Part shown: piece by piece, positions 43,616 to 53,241 of the stretch
Layout of the letters: each line of letters opens with the position of its first letter
Numbering within the stretch: the first letter of the stretch is position 1
Origin: an uncultured Acidimicrobiales bacterium
GTDB lineage: Bacteria > Actinomycetota > Acidimicrobiia > Acidimicrobiales > Bin134
DNA: 64,000 nt
NCBI GenBank assembly: GCA_951813555.1
Contig: OX638344.1
Location: 558,001-622,000, forward strand
Reading direction: 5' to 3'
Program-made: the position numbers and the translations under genes
The notes under the pieces: generated by a model
What the model was told of the DNA's origin: nothing
The model's database searches: none
The model's input: the letters and a program-made list of their open reading frames with translations, nothing else

Positions 43616-46015
43616 TCACACATCAATAGCCAATACCGAGCGGAGATCGGCGGCTGAGGCGGCCACCAGGAATTGGTATTGGCCGGGGTCGATCACCCAG
43701 CGGTGTTCCTGAGGATCCCAGCGGGCGAAGGAGCGCTCTTTGAGGGCGATCTCCGCAGTGGAGGTCTCTCCTGGATCGAGAGGGAGTTTGGCGAAGCCGG
43801 CTAATTCCTTGGGGGGTCGTGGCACATCGCCGGTGGGCGGGGCCACGTAGATCTGCACCACCTCGCTGCCCGGCCGGTGGCCGGTATTGGTGACTGGGAC
43901 CGAAACGGTGACCTCCGTGCCCTCGCCGCTCACCTCGGGCGGGCCCCACTCGAACGTTGTGTAGGAGCCCCCGTGGCCGAACGGGATCATCGGCTCGATC
44001 CCCCGGGCGTCATACCAGCGGTAGCCGACGAAGATCCCCTCGCCGTAGCGCACCACGCCGGCTTCGCCGGGGTAGTTCAGGTATGCCGGAGTGTCCTGTT
44101 CTCGCCATGCCCAGCTGGTGGGCATCCGCCCCCCAGGCTCAGCGTCGCCCACAAGCACATCGGCGATAGCCTCACCGGCCTCCTGACCCGGGTACCAGGC
44201 CAGCACCACGGCCGCTGCCCGATCAAGCCACGGCATGGTCATCGGGGCGCCGCAGTTAAGCACCACGACGGTGTTGGGGTTGGCATCGAGCACCCGCTCC
44301 ACCAACTCATCCTGATTGTTGGGCAGCTCAATGGAGTCTCGGTCGCTTCCCTCTGACTCCCACTCGGAGCTGGAACCGACCACCACCACTGCGGTGTCGG
44401 CTTGGGCAGCCAGGGTTGCGGCATTGGAAAGGCCTTCCTCGCGGCTGAGGTCGGCCAGCTCTATCCCCACATCAACGATGCTGACCCACATGTTTCCCTC
44501 TGGGGGGACGTGATCGAGACGAATGCGATAGGGATGGCCAGCCTCGAGATCGAGGTAACCATGACCGCCATGCACGCCAAGGCTGGCGCTGAACCTGTCG
44601 ATGTGGTTGTCGGCCACCAATTGGCCGTCGACAAACAGGCGGGCGTGGGCGAATCCAAGGGCGCAGAGCCGGTGCCGACCGGAGCGCTCGGGTGTCATGG
44701 TGAACTCCAGCCGCACCGACATGGCGTCGCAGTCTTTGGGCCAGTTGTCGCCAATCCATGAGTTGAACGGCAGGGGCCGGTAAAGGGTCTCAAACGGCTC
44801 GCCGTCGAATCCGATGCCGTCGTACAGCTCGAACTGAACGCCGCCGTCGATCCACGACTCGGGAACAGCCTCAGCCTTTCGGCGCATGTCGATGCCGGGG
44901 GCGTGGCCCACCAACCGCGGACCGAGCCGCTCTCCCAAAGACTCCAGCACCGAGGTAGTGCGATGGGGCACCAAGCTGGCCGAACCGCCTCCGAATAGGG
45001 CCGTTTCGTCCGCTCCCGGACCGATGAGCGCCACCGTGCGGTCGCCGGCCAACGGGAGGAGTCCGCCGTCGTTGCGGATCAGCACCATCGACTCGGCGGC
45101 GGCCCGGCGGGCTAGTGCTCGATGCTCTTGGCGGTCGACGCTGGCCTCGTCATGGTCGGTAGGCGTATCGATGCGACCAGCCCAGTTGAGGAAGCCGACG
45201 ATGCGGCGCACCTTGTCGTCGACGAGCGACTTGTCCACCCTTCCGGCCACGACTGCCTCCAATAGCAGACCCCTTCCCCACCATCGGCCCGGACCGGGCA
45301 TTTCCAAATCGAGCCCGTAGAGAGCGGGAGCGACGGTCTCTTTGATGGCACCCCAGTCGGAAACCACCAAGCCGTCGAATCCCCACTCCTCCTTCAACAC
45401 GTCGATCAGCATTTGGGGCTGGGCGCAGGCGTGGTGGCCGTTGACAAAGTTGTAGGCACCCATGACGGCGCGTGCCCCGGCTTCTTTGACCGCGGCCTCG
45501 AATGGCGGGAGATAGATCTCCCGCAGGCTGCGCTCGTCGACGTCGACGTTGATGGTGCGGCGTTCGAACTCCTGGTCGTTGGCCACAAAGTGCTTGACAC
45601 AGGCACCCACCCCCTGGGACTGAACCCCGGTGATGTACGAAACCGCGATACGAGAGCTCAACGCGGGATCCTCGCTGTAGCTCTCGAAATGGCGACCGCC
45701 CCGGGGCGAGCGGTGGAGGTTGACCGTGGGGGCGAGGATCATGTCCACCTTGCGGTCGGCAGCCTCGGTGGCCAAAGCCTGGCCCAGCTCATGGACGAGG
45801 GCGGGGTTCCAAGTGGCGGCGATGGCCGACGGACCGGGAACCACCAGCCCGGGGCCCATGTACCGACCCCGGACCCCGACCGGACCGTCGCTGACACACC
45901 AGTCGGGGATGCCGAGTCGCTCGCACCCGGGGATGATCCACGGGCCCTCGCCCGCCACCATCCGGCACTTCTCCTCCAGCGTCAGGTCGCCAACCAATGC
46001 TTCGACGTCAACCAT
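43616..46015 (-). CDS. Glycoside hydrolase family 3 (beta-glucosidase/xylosidase type) with PA14 insert
   Basis: 799 residues. The GH3 barrel holds the nucleophile aspartate in LVVSDWG (D220) and the KHFVANDQEFER segment. A PA14-like carbohydrate-binding insert spans about 400-540 (contains RSGRHRLCALGFAHARLFVDG). The sandwich domain continues to about 680, and a fibronectin-III-like domain closes the C-terminus (SVPVTNTGHRPGSEVVQIY). No signal peptide, so it likely works on imported oligosaccharides. The ATG at 46015 is preferred; the longer frame adds 14 non-homologous residues. It is divergent from the transporter genes. Confidence 0.93.
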   Translation of the reverse strand: MVDVEALVGDLTLEEKCRMVAGEGPWIIPGCERLGIPDWCVSDGPVGVRGRYMGPGLVVPGPSAIAATWNPALVHELGQALATEAADRKVDMILAPTVNLHRSPRGGRHFESYSEDPALSSRIAVSYITGVQSQGVGACVKHFVANDQEFERRTINVDVDERSLREIYLPPFEAAVKEAGARAVMGAYNFVNGHHACAQPQMLIDVLKEEWGFDGLVVSDWGAIKETVAPALYGLDLEMPGPGRWWGRGLLLEAVVAGRVDKSLVDDKVRRIVGFLNWAGRIDTPTDHDEASVDRQEHRALARRAAAESMVLIRNDGGLLPLAGDRTVALIGPGADETALFGGGSASLVPHRTTSVLESLGERLGPRLVGHAPGIDMRRKAEAVPESWIDGGVQFELYDGIGFDGEPFETLYRPLPFNSWIGDNWPKDCDAMSVRLEFTMTPERSGRHRLCALGFAHARLFVDGQLVADNHIDRFSASLGVHGGHGYLDLEAGHPYRIRLDHVPPEGNMWVSIVDVGIELADLSREEGLSNAATLAAQADTAVVVVGSSSEWESEGSDRDSIELPNNQDELVERVLDANPNTVVVLNCGAPMTMPWLDRAAAVVLAWYPGQEAGEAIADVLVGDAEPGGRMPTSWAWREQDTPAYLNYPGEAGVVRYGEGIFVGYRWYDARGIEPMIPFGHGGSYTTFEWGPPEVSGEGTEVTVSVPVTNTGHRPGSEVVQIYVAPPTGDVPRPPKELAGFAKLPLDPGETSTAEIALKERSFARWDPQEHRWVIDPGQYQFLVAASAADLRSVLAIDV

Positions 46016-46102
46016 GAAACCCTCTCTCAAACATCCTCTGGACAATTTTTCTACCACTGGTATATTTAAGGTGCAACAGCGATGGGATCAGGGGGGAATG
46101 CA
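46016..46102. promoter_or_regulatory. Divergent promoter region between GH3 and the binding protein, with a small palindrome
   Basis: The 87 bases hold an AT-rich core with TATATT at 46061-46066 (a candidate plus-strand -10). A perfect 11-base palindrome TACCA-C-TGGTA lies at 46052-46062, immediately beside it. The position suits an operator controlling both directions, and a TetR-type regulator is encoded downstream at 52660. A 5+5 palindrome can also occur by chance. Confidence 0.35.
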
Positions 46103-47572
46103 ATGGGATGCCCACGGAAGTTGTTGGCCCTGCTGCTTGCAGCGGCGGTGTTCGCCACCGCCTGCACAACGGGGGGTGGCGGCGAGGACGAGCCAGCAGT
46201 CGAAGAATCCCCTACCGCTGTACCGGCCGAGCCCGCAGAAGAAGCTCCCGCGGAACCGGCACCAGAAGAGGGCGAGCCGGAGCCGGCCGCGGAAGCCCCC
46301 GAAGAGCCCACGTCGGAGGACGAGCCCTCTGAACCGGCGCCTGAGCCGACCCCCGAACCCACGCCGGTGGTGCTTACCGCCAGCTTCCGGGGCGTGACTG
46401 AGGACACAATCCGAATCGGAATCGGGTTCTGGGATGTCTCCATGTTCGGGTTCGGGTTCTTCGGCGACCCCCAACCGGTATGGGACGCCCTGATCGGCGC
46501 GGTCAACGCCGACGGCGGAATCCACGGACGCATGCTCGAGGCCTACATCGCCGGTTTCAGCCCGGCCCTTCCCAATGAGATGTTGGCCGCCTGCATCAAA
46601 CTCACCGAGGACGACCAGGTGTTCGCCGTGCTGGGCGGGCTGCGGGGCGACGCCAACTACTGCGTGTCCGAACAGCACGAGACCATCCACGTGGGCTCCC
46701 AGGTGAACGCCAAAGGAGAGCTCTTGGAACGGGCCCGGGCTCCTCTGGCCAGCTTCAGAATCGAGGGAACGGCCCGGGATGAGGTGTTCATCGCCGAGTT
46801 GGCCCGCAGGGGGTGGTTCGACGGCGCTACCGCCGTGGGCATCCATTACGACGGAACCAGCACTGCCGAATTGTTAGGCGATGTGGTGGAAGCAGCCTTC
46901 GCCGACGCCGGAGTGGAGATCGCCATCACCATGAACATCGACGATCTGGTGCTCGACGATGACGCCATTGAGAGCCAGACCGAGATCATGCAGGAGCAGG
47001 TGACCGACGCCGGCATCGACCGCATGGTGATCTTTGGGGCCGCGGCCACCGGCCTCGTCACCTACGGCGACCTGGGTATCCAGATGGCCGCGGTGGACTC
47101 GACCAACTTCACCACTGCGATCTCCTCGGGTATCGACCCGGTTGCGCTGGACGGCACCATTGCATCCGCAGTGCGGCTCGACCTGGCCACCGACCCGGTG
47201 GACGCCGAGACCCAAGAGTGCATCGACATTGTCTCCGCCGCGCTGCCCGACGCCCGCTTCGAGCGGCCCGGTCCGGGGGTGGAGAACAGCGAGGAAGATC
47301 CCAACTACTGGAGCTACACCGTGTTGGCGTGTCGCGATCTGTCGCTGTTCGTGCAGATCGCCACTGCGTCCAGCGTGGAGCTCACCAACGATTCGTTCCA
47401 GGCCGGGCTGGAATCGCTCAACCAGGCGTCGCTGCCGGAGATCCCGTTCTTGTCGTTCGGACCCGGCAAGTACAACGGCAACGACACCCTGCGGCTGGTG
47501 CAATTCGACGGTGACGCCGATGAGGACGGCGAACTCTTCGCCCTCGGCGATGCCGTCGACCTGACCCCGTGA
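46103..47572 (+). CDS. Lipoprotein solute-binding protein, Liv (branched-chain amino-acid/amide) type
   Basis: 489 residues. Lipobox FATAC follows a short hydrophobic signal, so the mature protein is lipid-anchored at the cysteine. A Glu/Pro-rich spacer of about 60 residues precedes a type I periplasmic-binding fold (TEDTIRIGIGFWDVS...GGIHGRMLEAYIAG). The Liv-like fold suggests an amino acid, amide or aromatic ligand more than a sugar, despite the neighbouring glycosidases. The ATG at 46103 follows a GGGGGA site. Fifteen bases upstream of the MFS-ABC gene, so one operon. Confidence 0.9.
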   Translation: MGCPRKLLALLLAAAVFATACTTGGGGEDEPAVEESPTAVPAEPAEEAPAEPAPEEGEPEPAAEAPEEPTSEDEPSEPAPEPTPEPTPVVLTASFRGVTEDTIRIGIGFWDVSMFGFGFFGDPQPVWDALIGAVNADGGIHGRMLEAYIAGFSPALPNEMLAACIKLTEDDQVFAVLGGLRGDANYCVSEQHETIHVGSQVNAKGELLERARAPLASFRIEGTARDEVFIAELARRGWFDGATAVGIHYDGTSTAELLGDVVEAAFADAGVEIAITMNIDDLVLDDDAIESQTEIMQEQVTDAGIDRMVIFGAAATGLVTYGDLGIQMAAVDSTNFTTAISSGIDPVALDGTIASAVRLDLATDPVDAETQECIDIVSAALPDARFERPGPGVENSEEDPNYWSYTVLACRDLSLFVQIATASSVELTNDSFQAGLESLNQASLPEIPFLSFGPGKYNGNDTLRLVQFDGDADEDGELFALGDAVDLTP

Positions 47573-47586
47573 CCCCATAGCTCCAG

Positions 47587-49803
47587 ATGACCGAAGCGTC
47601 GGGCGACCGCCGCAGCTTCGCCGACCTGAGTCGGGCCCTGCTCGACGAGGAGGCCGCCCGGGAGGCAGCCGAAGCCGATCAGCTTGAAATCCGCGCCGAC
47701 GAGGACCTCCCCGGAGTCAGTGAAGAAGCGGTAACCCTTCGCCAGGCGGTGGCCACCGGCGGCGTCAGCGTACTGGCAGTGCTGGGCATCCTGGACGCGG
47801 TCGATGCCTTCCAGATCGCCATCCCCAGCCTCCTCGGACCCGAGATTCAGGACAGCTTCGGGGTGTCCGACGCGGGGTTGGCAGTGATCGGGATAGGCGG
47901 TCTCATCACCACCACGCTGTGCGCCATCCCGATGGGCAAAATGGCCGATCGGGTAAACCGCATGCGGCTGGTGGGGTTGGCCACCATGTTCTGGAGCGTG
48001 GCCATGTTCACCCGCGGGTTTCAGGCCACCGCGCTGGGGTTCTTCTTGGTCGGCATGCTCATGGGAATCGGCACGTCCAACACCTTTCCGGTACAGGGAG
48101 CGGTTTTGGCCGACGCCTACCCCATTTCGGCCCGAGGTCGCATTTACGCCGTTAAGAACGTGCTCGGTCGAGGGGGCGAGCGGATCGCCCCGCTGTTGGT
48201 TGGCGGCCTCATGCTGCTGGTAGACGACAACTGGCGGTGGGCCTACTGGATCTTCGCCTGGCCCACGCTGGCGTTGGGAATCTGGGCTTTGTTCGTTCCC
48301 GATCCACCCCGGGGCCAGTTCGAGCAGAAATCCGTGCTCGGTGAGGTAATGGAGGAGGATGACGACCCGCCCCGGGTGTCGCTCGGGGCGGTGTGGCAGC
48401 GCCTGATGGCCATCAAGACGCTGAAGTTGGCGTGGATCTCCTTCAGTATCATCGTGTTCTCGATAATCGGGCAGAGCTTCTTGGTCAACCTGTTCCTAGA
48501 AGACCGATGGGGTCTGAGCCCCTTCGAGCGGGCGATGATCGGTTTCGTCCCCGGGATGCTGGCGTTCGCGGCCGCGCCGTGGGCGGCCAAGCGTTACGAC
48601 TCTTTGTACCGCGAGAGCCCGGCTAAGGCGCTGAGTTGGGTGGGCGCCCTGTTCTTCCCCATTGCGGTGGCCATCCCCATCCAGTTCTTCATGCCCCATC
48701 CCGTGCTCTTCGCCGCGGTGGGCATCGTGCCCGCGGTGTTGAGCGTGGTTATTTTTGGCATGATCTCGCCGCTTCTGGTGGGAGTGGTTCCCTACCGGCT
48801 GCGAGCCCAGTCCACCGCCCTGTCGATCATGGTGATCTTCTTGGGGGGCGGCGTGCTCGGCCCCATCGTGGCCGGATTGCTCTCCGACGCCACCGACGAG
48901 CGCACCGCCATACTTGTAGTGGCGATCCCGTTCAAGATCATCGGGGGCGCCCTGTTGATCTGGGGGGCGCGGCACATCCGCCATGACCTGTCGCTGGTGG
49001 TGGACGAGATCGAAAAGGACCACGCCGAGCTGGAGCGGCGGCGGTCGTACCCCGACCAGTTGCCTGCGGTCGGCTTGCGGGACATCGACTTCTCCTACGG
49101 GCCGGTGCAGGTGCTGTTCGGGGTCAACCTCCATGTGGACCGAGGCGAAACCCTGGCGCTGCTGGGGACCAACGGCGCCGGCAAGTCGACGATTCTGCGG
49201 GTGATCAGCGGGCTGGCCGTTCCGTCGCGGGGCATCGTCTCCCTGCACGGGCGCGACATCACCCTCACCTCGCCCCAAACCCGGGTGGACATGGGCATCC
49301 AGCAGCTTCCCGGGGACAAAGCGGTATTTCTGCCCCTGTCGATCGAGGACAATCTCCGCACTGGGGGATGGACCATGCGGAGGGATCGGGCCCAGCTCAA
49401 GGCCCGGACCGATCATGTGCTGGAGATCTTCCCCGAGTTGGCCGACCGGCTCGATGAGCCCGCCGGTGCGCTTAGCGGCGGGCAGCAGCAGATGCTGGCT
49501 CTGGCCATGGTGCTGATGCATGAACCCGACGTGTTGCTCATCGACGAGCTGTCGCTCGGCCTCGCCCCCGCGGTGATCGGCGAGTTGCTGAAGATCGTGG
49601 AACGGCTCAAGGCCGAGGGCCAAACGATGATCATCGTGGAACAGTCGCTCAACATCGCGGCGGCCCTGTCGGATCGGGCGGTGTTCATCGAGAAGGGACA
49701 CGTCCGCTTCGACGGTCCTACCTCTGAGCTAGCCGAGCGGGGCGACATCGCCAGGGCCGTTTTCTTGGGCGACGACCGCCCAGAGCCGGAAAGCCCGTCG
49801 TGA
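47587..49803 (+). CDS. Fusion protein: MFS transporter + LivF-type ABC ATPase
   Basis: 738 residues in one uninterrupted frame. After a cytoplasmic N-terminus (1-55), residues ~55-470 form a 12-helix major facilitator domain with the MFS loop motif GKMADRVNRMR. From about 496 a complete ABC ATPase follows: Walker A GTNGAGKST (527-535), signature LSGGQ (629-633), Walker B VLLIDE (649-654). The ATPase ends like LivF. The linker is a charged helix (VDEIEKDHAELERRR). The next gene supplies LivH, LivM and LivG but no LivF, so this ATPase is presumably its missing partner. A secondary transporter joined to an ABC ATPase is very unusual. Confidence 0.93.
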   Translation: MTEASGDRRSFADLSRALLDEEAAREAAEADQLEIRADEDLPGVSEEAVTLRQAVATGGVSVLAVLGILDAVDAFQIAIPSLLGPEIQDSFGVSDAGLAVIGIGGLITTTLCAIPMGKMADRVNRMRLVGLATMFWSVAMFTRGFQATALGFFLVGMLMGIGTSNTFPVQGAVLADAYPISARGRIYAVKNVLGRGGERIAPLLVGGLMLLVDDNWRWAYWIFAWPTLALGIWALFVPDPPRGQFEQKSVLGEVMEEDDDPPRVSLGAVWQRLMAIKTLKLAWISFSIIVFSIIGQSFLVNLFLEDRWGLSPFERAMIGFVPGMLAFAAAPWAAKRYDSLYRESPAKALSWVGALFFPIAVAIPIQFFMPHPVLFAAVGIVPAVLSVVIFGMISPLLVGVVPYRLRAQSTALSIMVIFLGGGVLGPIVAGLLSDATDERTAILVVAIPFKIIGGALLIWGARHIRHDLSLVVDEIEKDHAELERRRSYPDQLPAVGLRDIDFSYGPVQVLFGVNLHVDRGETLALLGTNGAGKSTILRVISGLAVPSRGIVSLHGRDITLTSPQTRVDMGIQQLPGDKAVFLPLSIEDNLRTGGWTMRRDRAQLKARTDHVLEIFPELADRLDEPAGALSGGQQQMLALAMVLMHEPDVLLIDELSLGLAPAVIGELLKIVERLKAEGQTMIIVEQSLNIAAALSDRAVFIEKGHVRFDGPTSELAERGDIARAVFLGDDRPEPESPS

Positions 49804-52622
49804 TCCTCGCCTTCGAGGTCGGACGGCAATTTGTTTTCATCGGCGCGGTCAATGGCCTTTCCTATGCCCTTTTGGCCCTAGGCATCATCCTTATCTACCG
49901 GTCGAGCCGGATCATCAACTTCGCAGTTGGTGCCACCGGGGTGTTGGCCAGCCAGGTACTGGCCCATCTAGTGATCCGATACGGCGCGCCCTACTGGATC
50001 GGTGTAGTGCTTGCCGTGGTGGCCGGGGCCGCGTTCTTGGGGCTGGCCGAGCTGACCGTGGTGCGCCGCCTGTTCACCGCTCCCCGGGTGATTCTGCTGG
50101 TGGCCACCATCGGGCTGGCCCAGTTGGCCCAAGCTCTAATATTCGCCCTGCCCGAAGCCTCGGCAGAGGACAAGAGGGAGCGGTTCCCCACGCCATGGAA
50201 CCGAGAACTGGAGTGGTTCGGCATCCGCATCGACGGAGGGGAGTTCATCTTGTTCGTCGCCTCAGCCACGGCGGTGGTGGCGCTGAGCATCTGGGTGCGG
50301 TGGTCGGCATGGGGGCGCGCCATTCGGGCCACGGCGGCCGATCCCGATCGGGCTCGATTGGCCGGAATCCATCCGGGCCGGGTGTCGACGGTGGTATGGG
50401 TGCTCACCGGGGCGTTCGCCGGGCTGGTAACGGTGTTCCAAGAAGCCGACTCCATCGGCTCGTTCGTGGCCACTAGCCCTGGCCACGCCACCATGACCCG
50501 GGTGTTGGTAGTGGCGGTGTGCGCTTCGTTCGTGTCGTTCAGTGTGGCGGTGGCCTCCGGAATCATCCTCGGCATCGTCGAAGCACTCATCCGGGTCAAC
50601 TACCCGCTAGATTTGGGAAGGTTCGAGGCGGTTCTGCTGCTGGTGGCCATTTTGGGGATAGTTGCCACCACCCGCCGAGGCGCCCCCGACGAGGCCGGCG
50701 CCTTCTCGTTCAGCCCCCGTATTCGCCCCATACCAACCCGGCTGCGCTCGATCTGGTGGGTTCGCCACCACCCTCGCATCCTGGCCGCGGTGGGGGTGGC
50801 CATAGCCGCGGTGGTGCCGGTGTTCGTGTCCACGGCCAGCCGCACGTTCCGCTACAGCGAGATCTTGCTGATGGCGCTGGCCGCTCTCTCATTGGTGGTG
50901 TTGGTGGGCTGGAGCGGACAGATCTCGCTTGGCCAGGGCGCTTTCGCCGGCTTGGGGGCCCTGACTACTACCGCGCTGGTCAGCGGCAACGATCTCGGAC
51001 TCGGGGTAGCCGGGTTCGACGTGGTGGTGCCTATGCCTGAACTGCATTTCTTGTGGGCTGCGGTGTGGGGTACAGCCGTGGCCGCCGCCGCGTCGGTGGT
51101 TATCGGCATCGGCGCGCTCCGAGCCCGAGGCCTGTTGCTGGCCGTGGTCACCCTGGCGTTCGCGGTGGCCGCCGAGAAGTTCTTCTTCACCCGGCCGTTC
51201 CTCAGCGGAGGCAGCCAAACCGCGGCGCTCTTGGAGCGGGCCCACATCGGGCCCATCGACCTCGCCCCCCAGCGAACCTATTTCTATCTGACCCTGATCG
51301 GCCTGGTGCTGGGGGTGGCGTTCACCGCCCACCTGCGTCGCACCGGGATTGGGCGCCGCATCGTGGCCACCAGGGAGAACCCGTCGGCTGCGGCGGCGGA
51401 CACCGTGTGGCCCACCGGATCCAAGGTACTGGCCTTCGCGTTGGGCGGCGGGCTGGCCGGGTTCGCCGGGGCGCTTTTGGCCGGGCTCTATTCGACAGTG
51501 CTGTTCTCGTTCTTCTCGGTGGACACCTCGTTCAAGGTGGTGGCCATCGCGGTGATCGGCGGCATCGGTTCGGTGATCGGCCCCGTGCTCGGAGCGCTGT
51601 GGGTGATAGGACTGCCTGCCTTCTGGCCCGACTCGGCTCTGATCCCGGTGCTGACCAGCAGCCTGGGAATCCTGTTGCTGTTGATGTACGCGCCGGGAGG
51701 CTTCGTGCAGCTCTGGTACCTGGCCCGGGACTCGTTTTTCAGCTGGTTCGCCCAGCGACAGCCCGATCCTCCGGTGCGAGTTCGAGAAATGCCTGGCTCG
51801 GCGTCGATTCCGTCGCCGCCGTCGAATGTGGCGCTGGTTGCCAACGAGCTCACCGTGCGCTACGGGCCCCGGGTAGCAGTTAGCCAGGTGAGTCTTGAGG
51901 TGGGCCACGGCGAAATCGTGGGGCTGATTGGCACCAACGGCGCGGGCAAGACCTCATTCATGAACGGGGTGGGCGGTCTGATTCCCGCAAGTGGCCGGGT
52001 GGAGATCTACGGAACCGACGTCAGCCGGCTAGCCGCCCATCGCCGCCACCGCCACCACCTGGGACGCGCTTTTCAGGCCGCTACTTTGTTCCCCGATCTC
52101 ACCGTGCGCGAAACGGTGCAAGTGGCGCTGGAGCGGCGCATGCCCACTCGGTTCTGGCCCGCAGCCTTGGCCCTGCCTCCGGGTTTTCGCCACGAACGGC
52201 GACAGATCATGGCGGCTGAGGACCTAATCGGCTTCTTCGGCTTGGGCGACTACGCCGACAGCTTCGTGGCCGAGCTGTCCACCGGCACCCGCCGGATTGT
52301 GGAGCTGGCCTGTCTGGTAGCCGGCGGTTCCCGGTTGCTCTGCCTCGACGAACCCACCGCTGGGGTGGCCCAGCGAGAAGCGGAGGCCCTGGTGCCGCTG
52401 CTGCAAGGCGTGCGACGGGAGCTCGACGCCTCGGTGCTGCTGATCGAGCACGACATGCCGCTGGTGATGTCGATAAGCGATCGGATCTATTGCATGGACG
52501 CCGGAGAGGTGATCGCCGAGGGGTCGCCTCAGGTGGTGCGCGACAACCCCAAAGTAGTGGCCAGTTATCTGGGCACCGACGCCCGTGCCATTTCTCGATC
52601 AGACGCAGGAGGTGGGACATGA
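49800..52622 (+). CDS. Triple fusion LivH-LivM-LivG (ABC permease-permease-ATPase)
   Basis: 940 residues. Residues ~1-300 are a LivH-type permease (YALLALGIILIYRSSRIINFA). About 320-640 is a LivM-type permease (GWSGQISLGQGAFAGLGA and an RRIVATRENPSAAAA loop). About 675-930 is a LivG-type ATPase with Walker A GTNGAGKTS (711-719), a degenerate signature LSTGT (826-830) and Walker B LLCLDEPTAG. The GTG start overlaps the MFS-ABC stop as GTGA. With the lipoprotein and the fused LivF it makes a full importer from three polypeptides. The junctions are clean; no frameshift is needed. Confidence 0.93.
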   Translation: MILAFEVGRQFVFIGAVNGLSYALLALGIILIYRSSRIINFAVGATGVLASQVLAHLVIRYGAPYWIGVVLAVVAGAAFLGLAELTVVRRLFTAPRVILLVATIGLAQLAQALIFALPEASAEDKRERFPTPWNRELEWFGIRIDGGEFILFVASATAVVALSIWVRWSAWGRAIRATAADPDRARLAGIHPGRVSTVVWVLTGAFAGLVTVFQEADSIGSFVATSPGHATMTRVLVVAVCASFVSFSVAVASGIILGIVEALIRVNYPLDLGRFEAVLLLVAILGIVATTRRGAPDEAGAFSFSPRIRPIPTRLRSIWWVRHHPRILAAVGVAIAAVVPVFVSTASRTFRYSEILLMALAALSLVVLVGWSGQISLGQGAFAGLGALTTTALVSGNDLGLGVAGFDVVVPMPELHFLWAAVWGTAVAAAASVVIGIGALRARGLLLAVVTLAFAVAAEKFFFTRPFLSGGSQTAALLERAHIGPIDLAPQRTYFYLTLIGLVLGVAFTAHLRRTGIGRRIVATRENPSAAAADTVWPTGSKVLAFALGGGLAGFAGALLAGLYSTVLFSFFSVDTSFKVVAIAVIGGIGSVIGPVLGALWVIGLPAFWPDSALIPVLTSSLGILLLLMYAPGGFVQLWYLARDSFFSWFAQRQPDPPVRVREMPGSASIPSPPSNVALVANELTVRYGPRVAVSQVSLEVGHGEIVGLIGTNGAGKTSFMNGVGGLIPASGRVEIYGTDVSRLAAHRRHRHHLGRAFQAATLFPDLTVRETVQVALERRMPTRFWPAALALPPGFRHERRQIMAAEDLIGFFGLGDYADSFVAELSTGTRRIVELACLVAGGSRLLCLDEPTAGVAQREAEALVPLLQGVRRELDASVLLIEHDMPLVMSISDRIYCMDAGEVIAEGSPQVVRDNPKVVASYLGTDARAISRSDAGGGT

Positions 52623-52659
52623 CCAGCCCATTGCCCGACTTATTCTCCCACCCGCAGCC

Positions 52660-53241
52660 ATGAGCTCAGTATTCGCCGATCCCCCGCTCACCCCCAAAGC
52701 CGAGGCCACCCGCGCTCGGCTGTTGGACGTGGCCGCCGAAGTGTTCGTGGAGCGGGGTTACGCCGCGGTCTCGTTGCGAGATATCGCGGTGGCCGCCGGC
52801 GTCACCAAGGGGGCGATTTACGGGCATTTCCGGTCGAAAGGCCAGCTTCTGGTGGAGGTGATCCGCACGCAGTTGGCCGAACGCGACGCCCAATTCGACG
52901 TTCAGCTCGCGGTTGAGCGGCCGATGGAGACGTTCTTCCAGTTCATCAACCCCGACAGCCGCCACCTGCGACTCTTGCAGATTGACGCCGCCGCGGCTGC
53001 TCGCCACGATGCCGACGTGGCCGCCGGCGTGGGCGAGATCTTCTCGGCCCGCAACGCCTGGATCCTCGACACCCTGCGGCGCCTCGACGCCCCTGAAGTG
53101 CTGCTCTATGTGATCAACGCCCTGTCGGCCGGGGTCGGCGTGCAAGAAGCCCACGGCCGGCCGGCGCCCAACCCTGAGATGTGGTCCGAGACTGTGGCCC
53201 GGATGTTCGGAGTCACCGAGTCGTCGAGGCGGTCGCCGTGA
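52660..53241 (+). CDS. TetR family transcriptional regulator
   Basis: 193 residues. The N-terminal helix-turn-helix (RLLDVAAEVFVERGYAAVSL, then TKGAIYGHFRSKGQLL) is standard TetR; the C-terminal ligand domain is unassigned. The ATG at 52660 is the first good start after the transporter gene. Its 3' end overlaps the GH10 start by four bases, so it belongs to the same unit and probably regulates it, perhaps through the palindrome at 46052-46062. Ligand unknown. Confidence 0.92.
   Translation: MSSVFADPPLTPKAEATRARLLDVAAEVFVERGYAAVSLRDIAVAAGVTKGAIYGHFRSKGQLLVEVIRTQLAERDAQFDVQLAVERPMETFFQFINPDSRHLRLLQIDAAAAARHDADVAAGVGEIFSARNAWILDTLRRLDAPEVLLYVINALSAGVGVQEAHGRPAPNPEMWSETVARMFGVTESSRRSP

Noticed and set aside
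48970..49080. A frameshift or assembly join creating the MFS-ABC fusion
   Set aside because: The frame is continuous, codon usage is uniform across the junction and a charged helical linker connects the domains; no stop or start signals for separate genes are seen. Read-level confirmation is still proposed in the finding.
48496..49701. Minus-strand frame of 401 codons inside the MFS-ABC gene
   Set aside because: Antisense to the ATPase motifs; considered because the fusion is unusual, but the plus-strand protein is clearly the real one.
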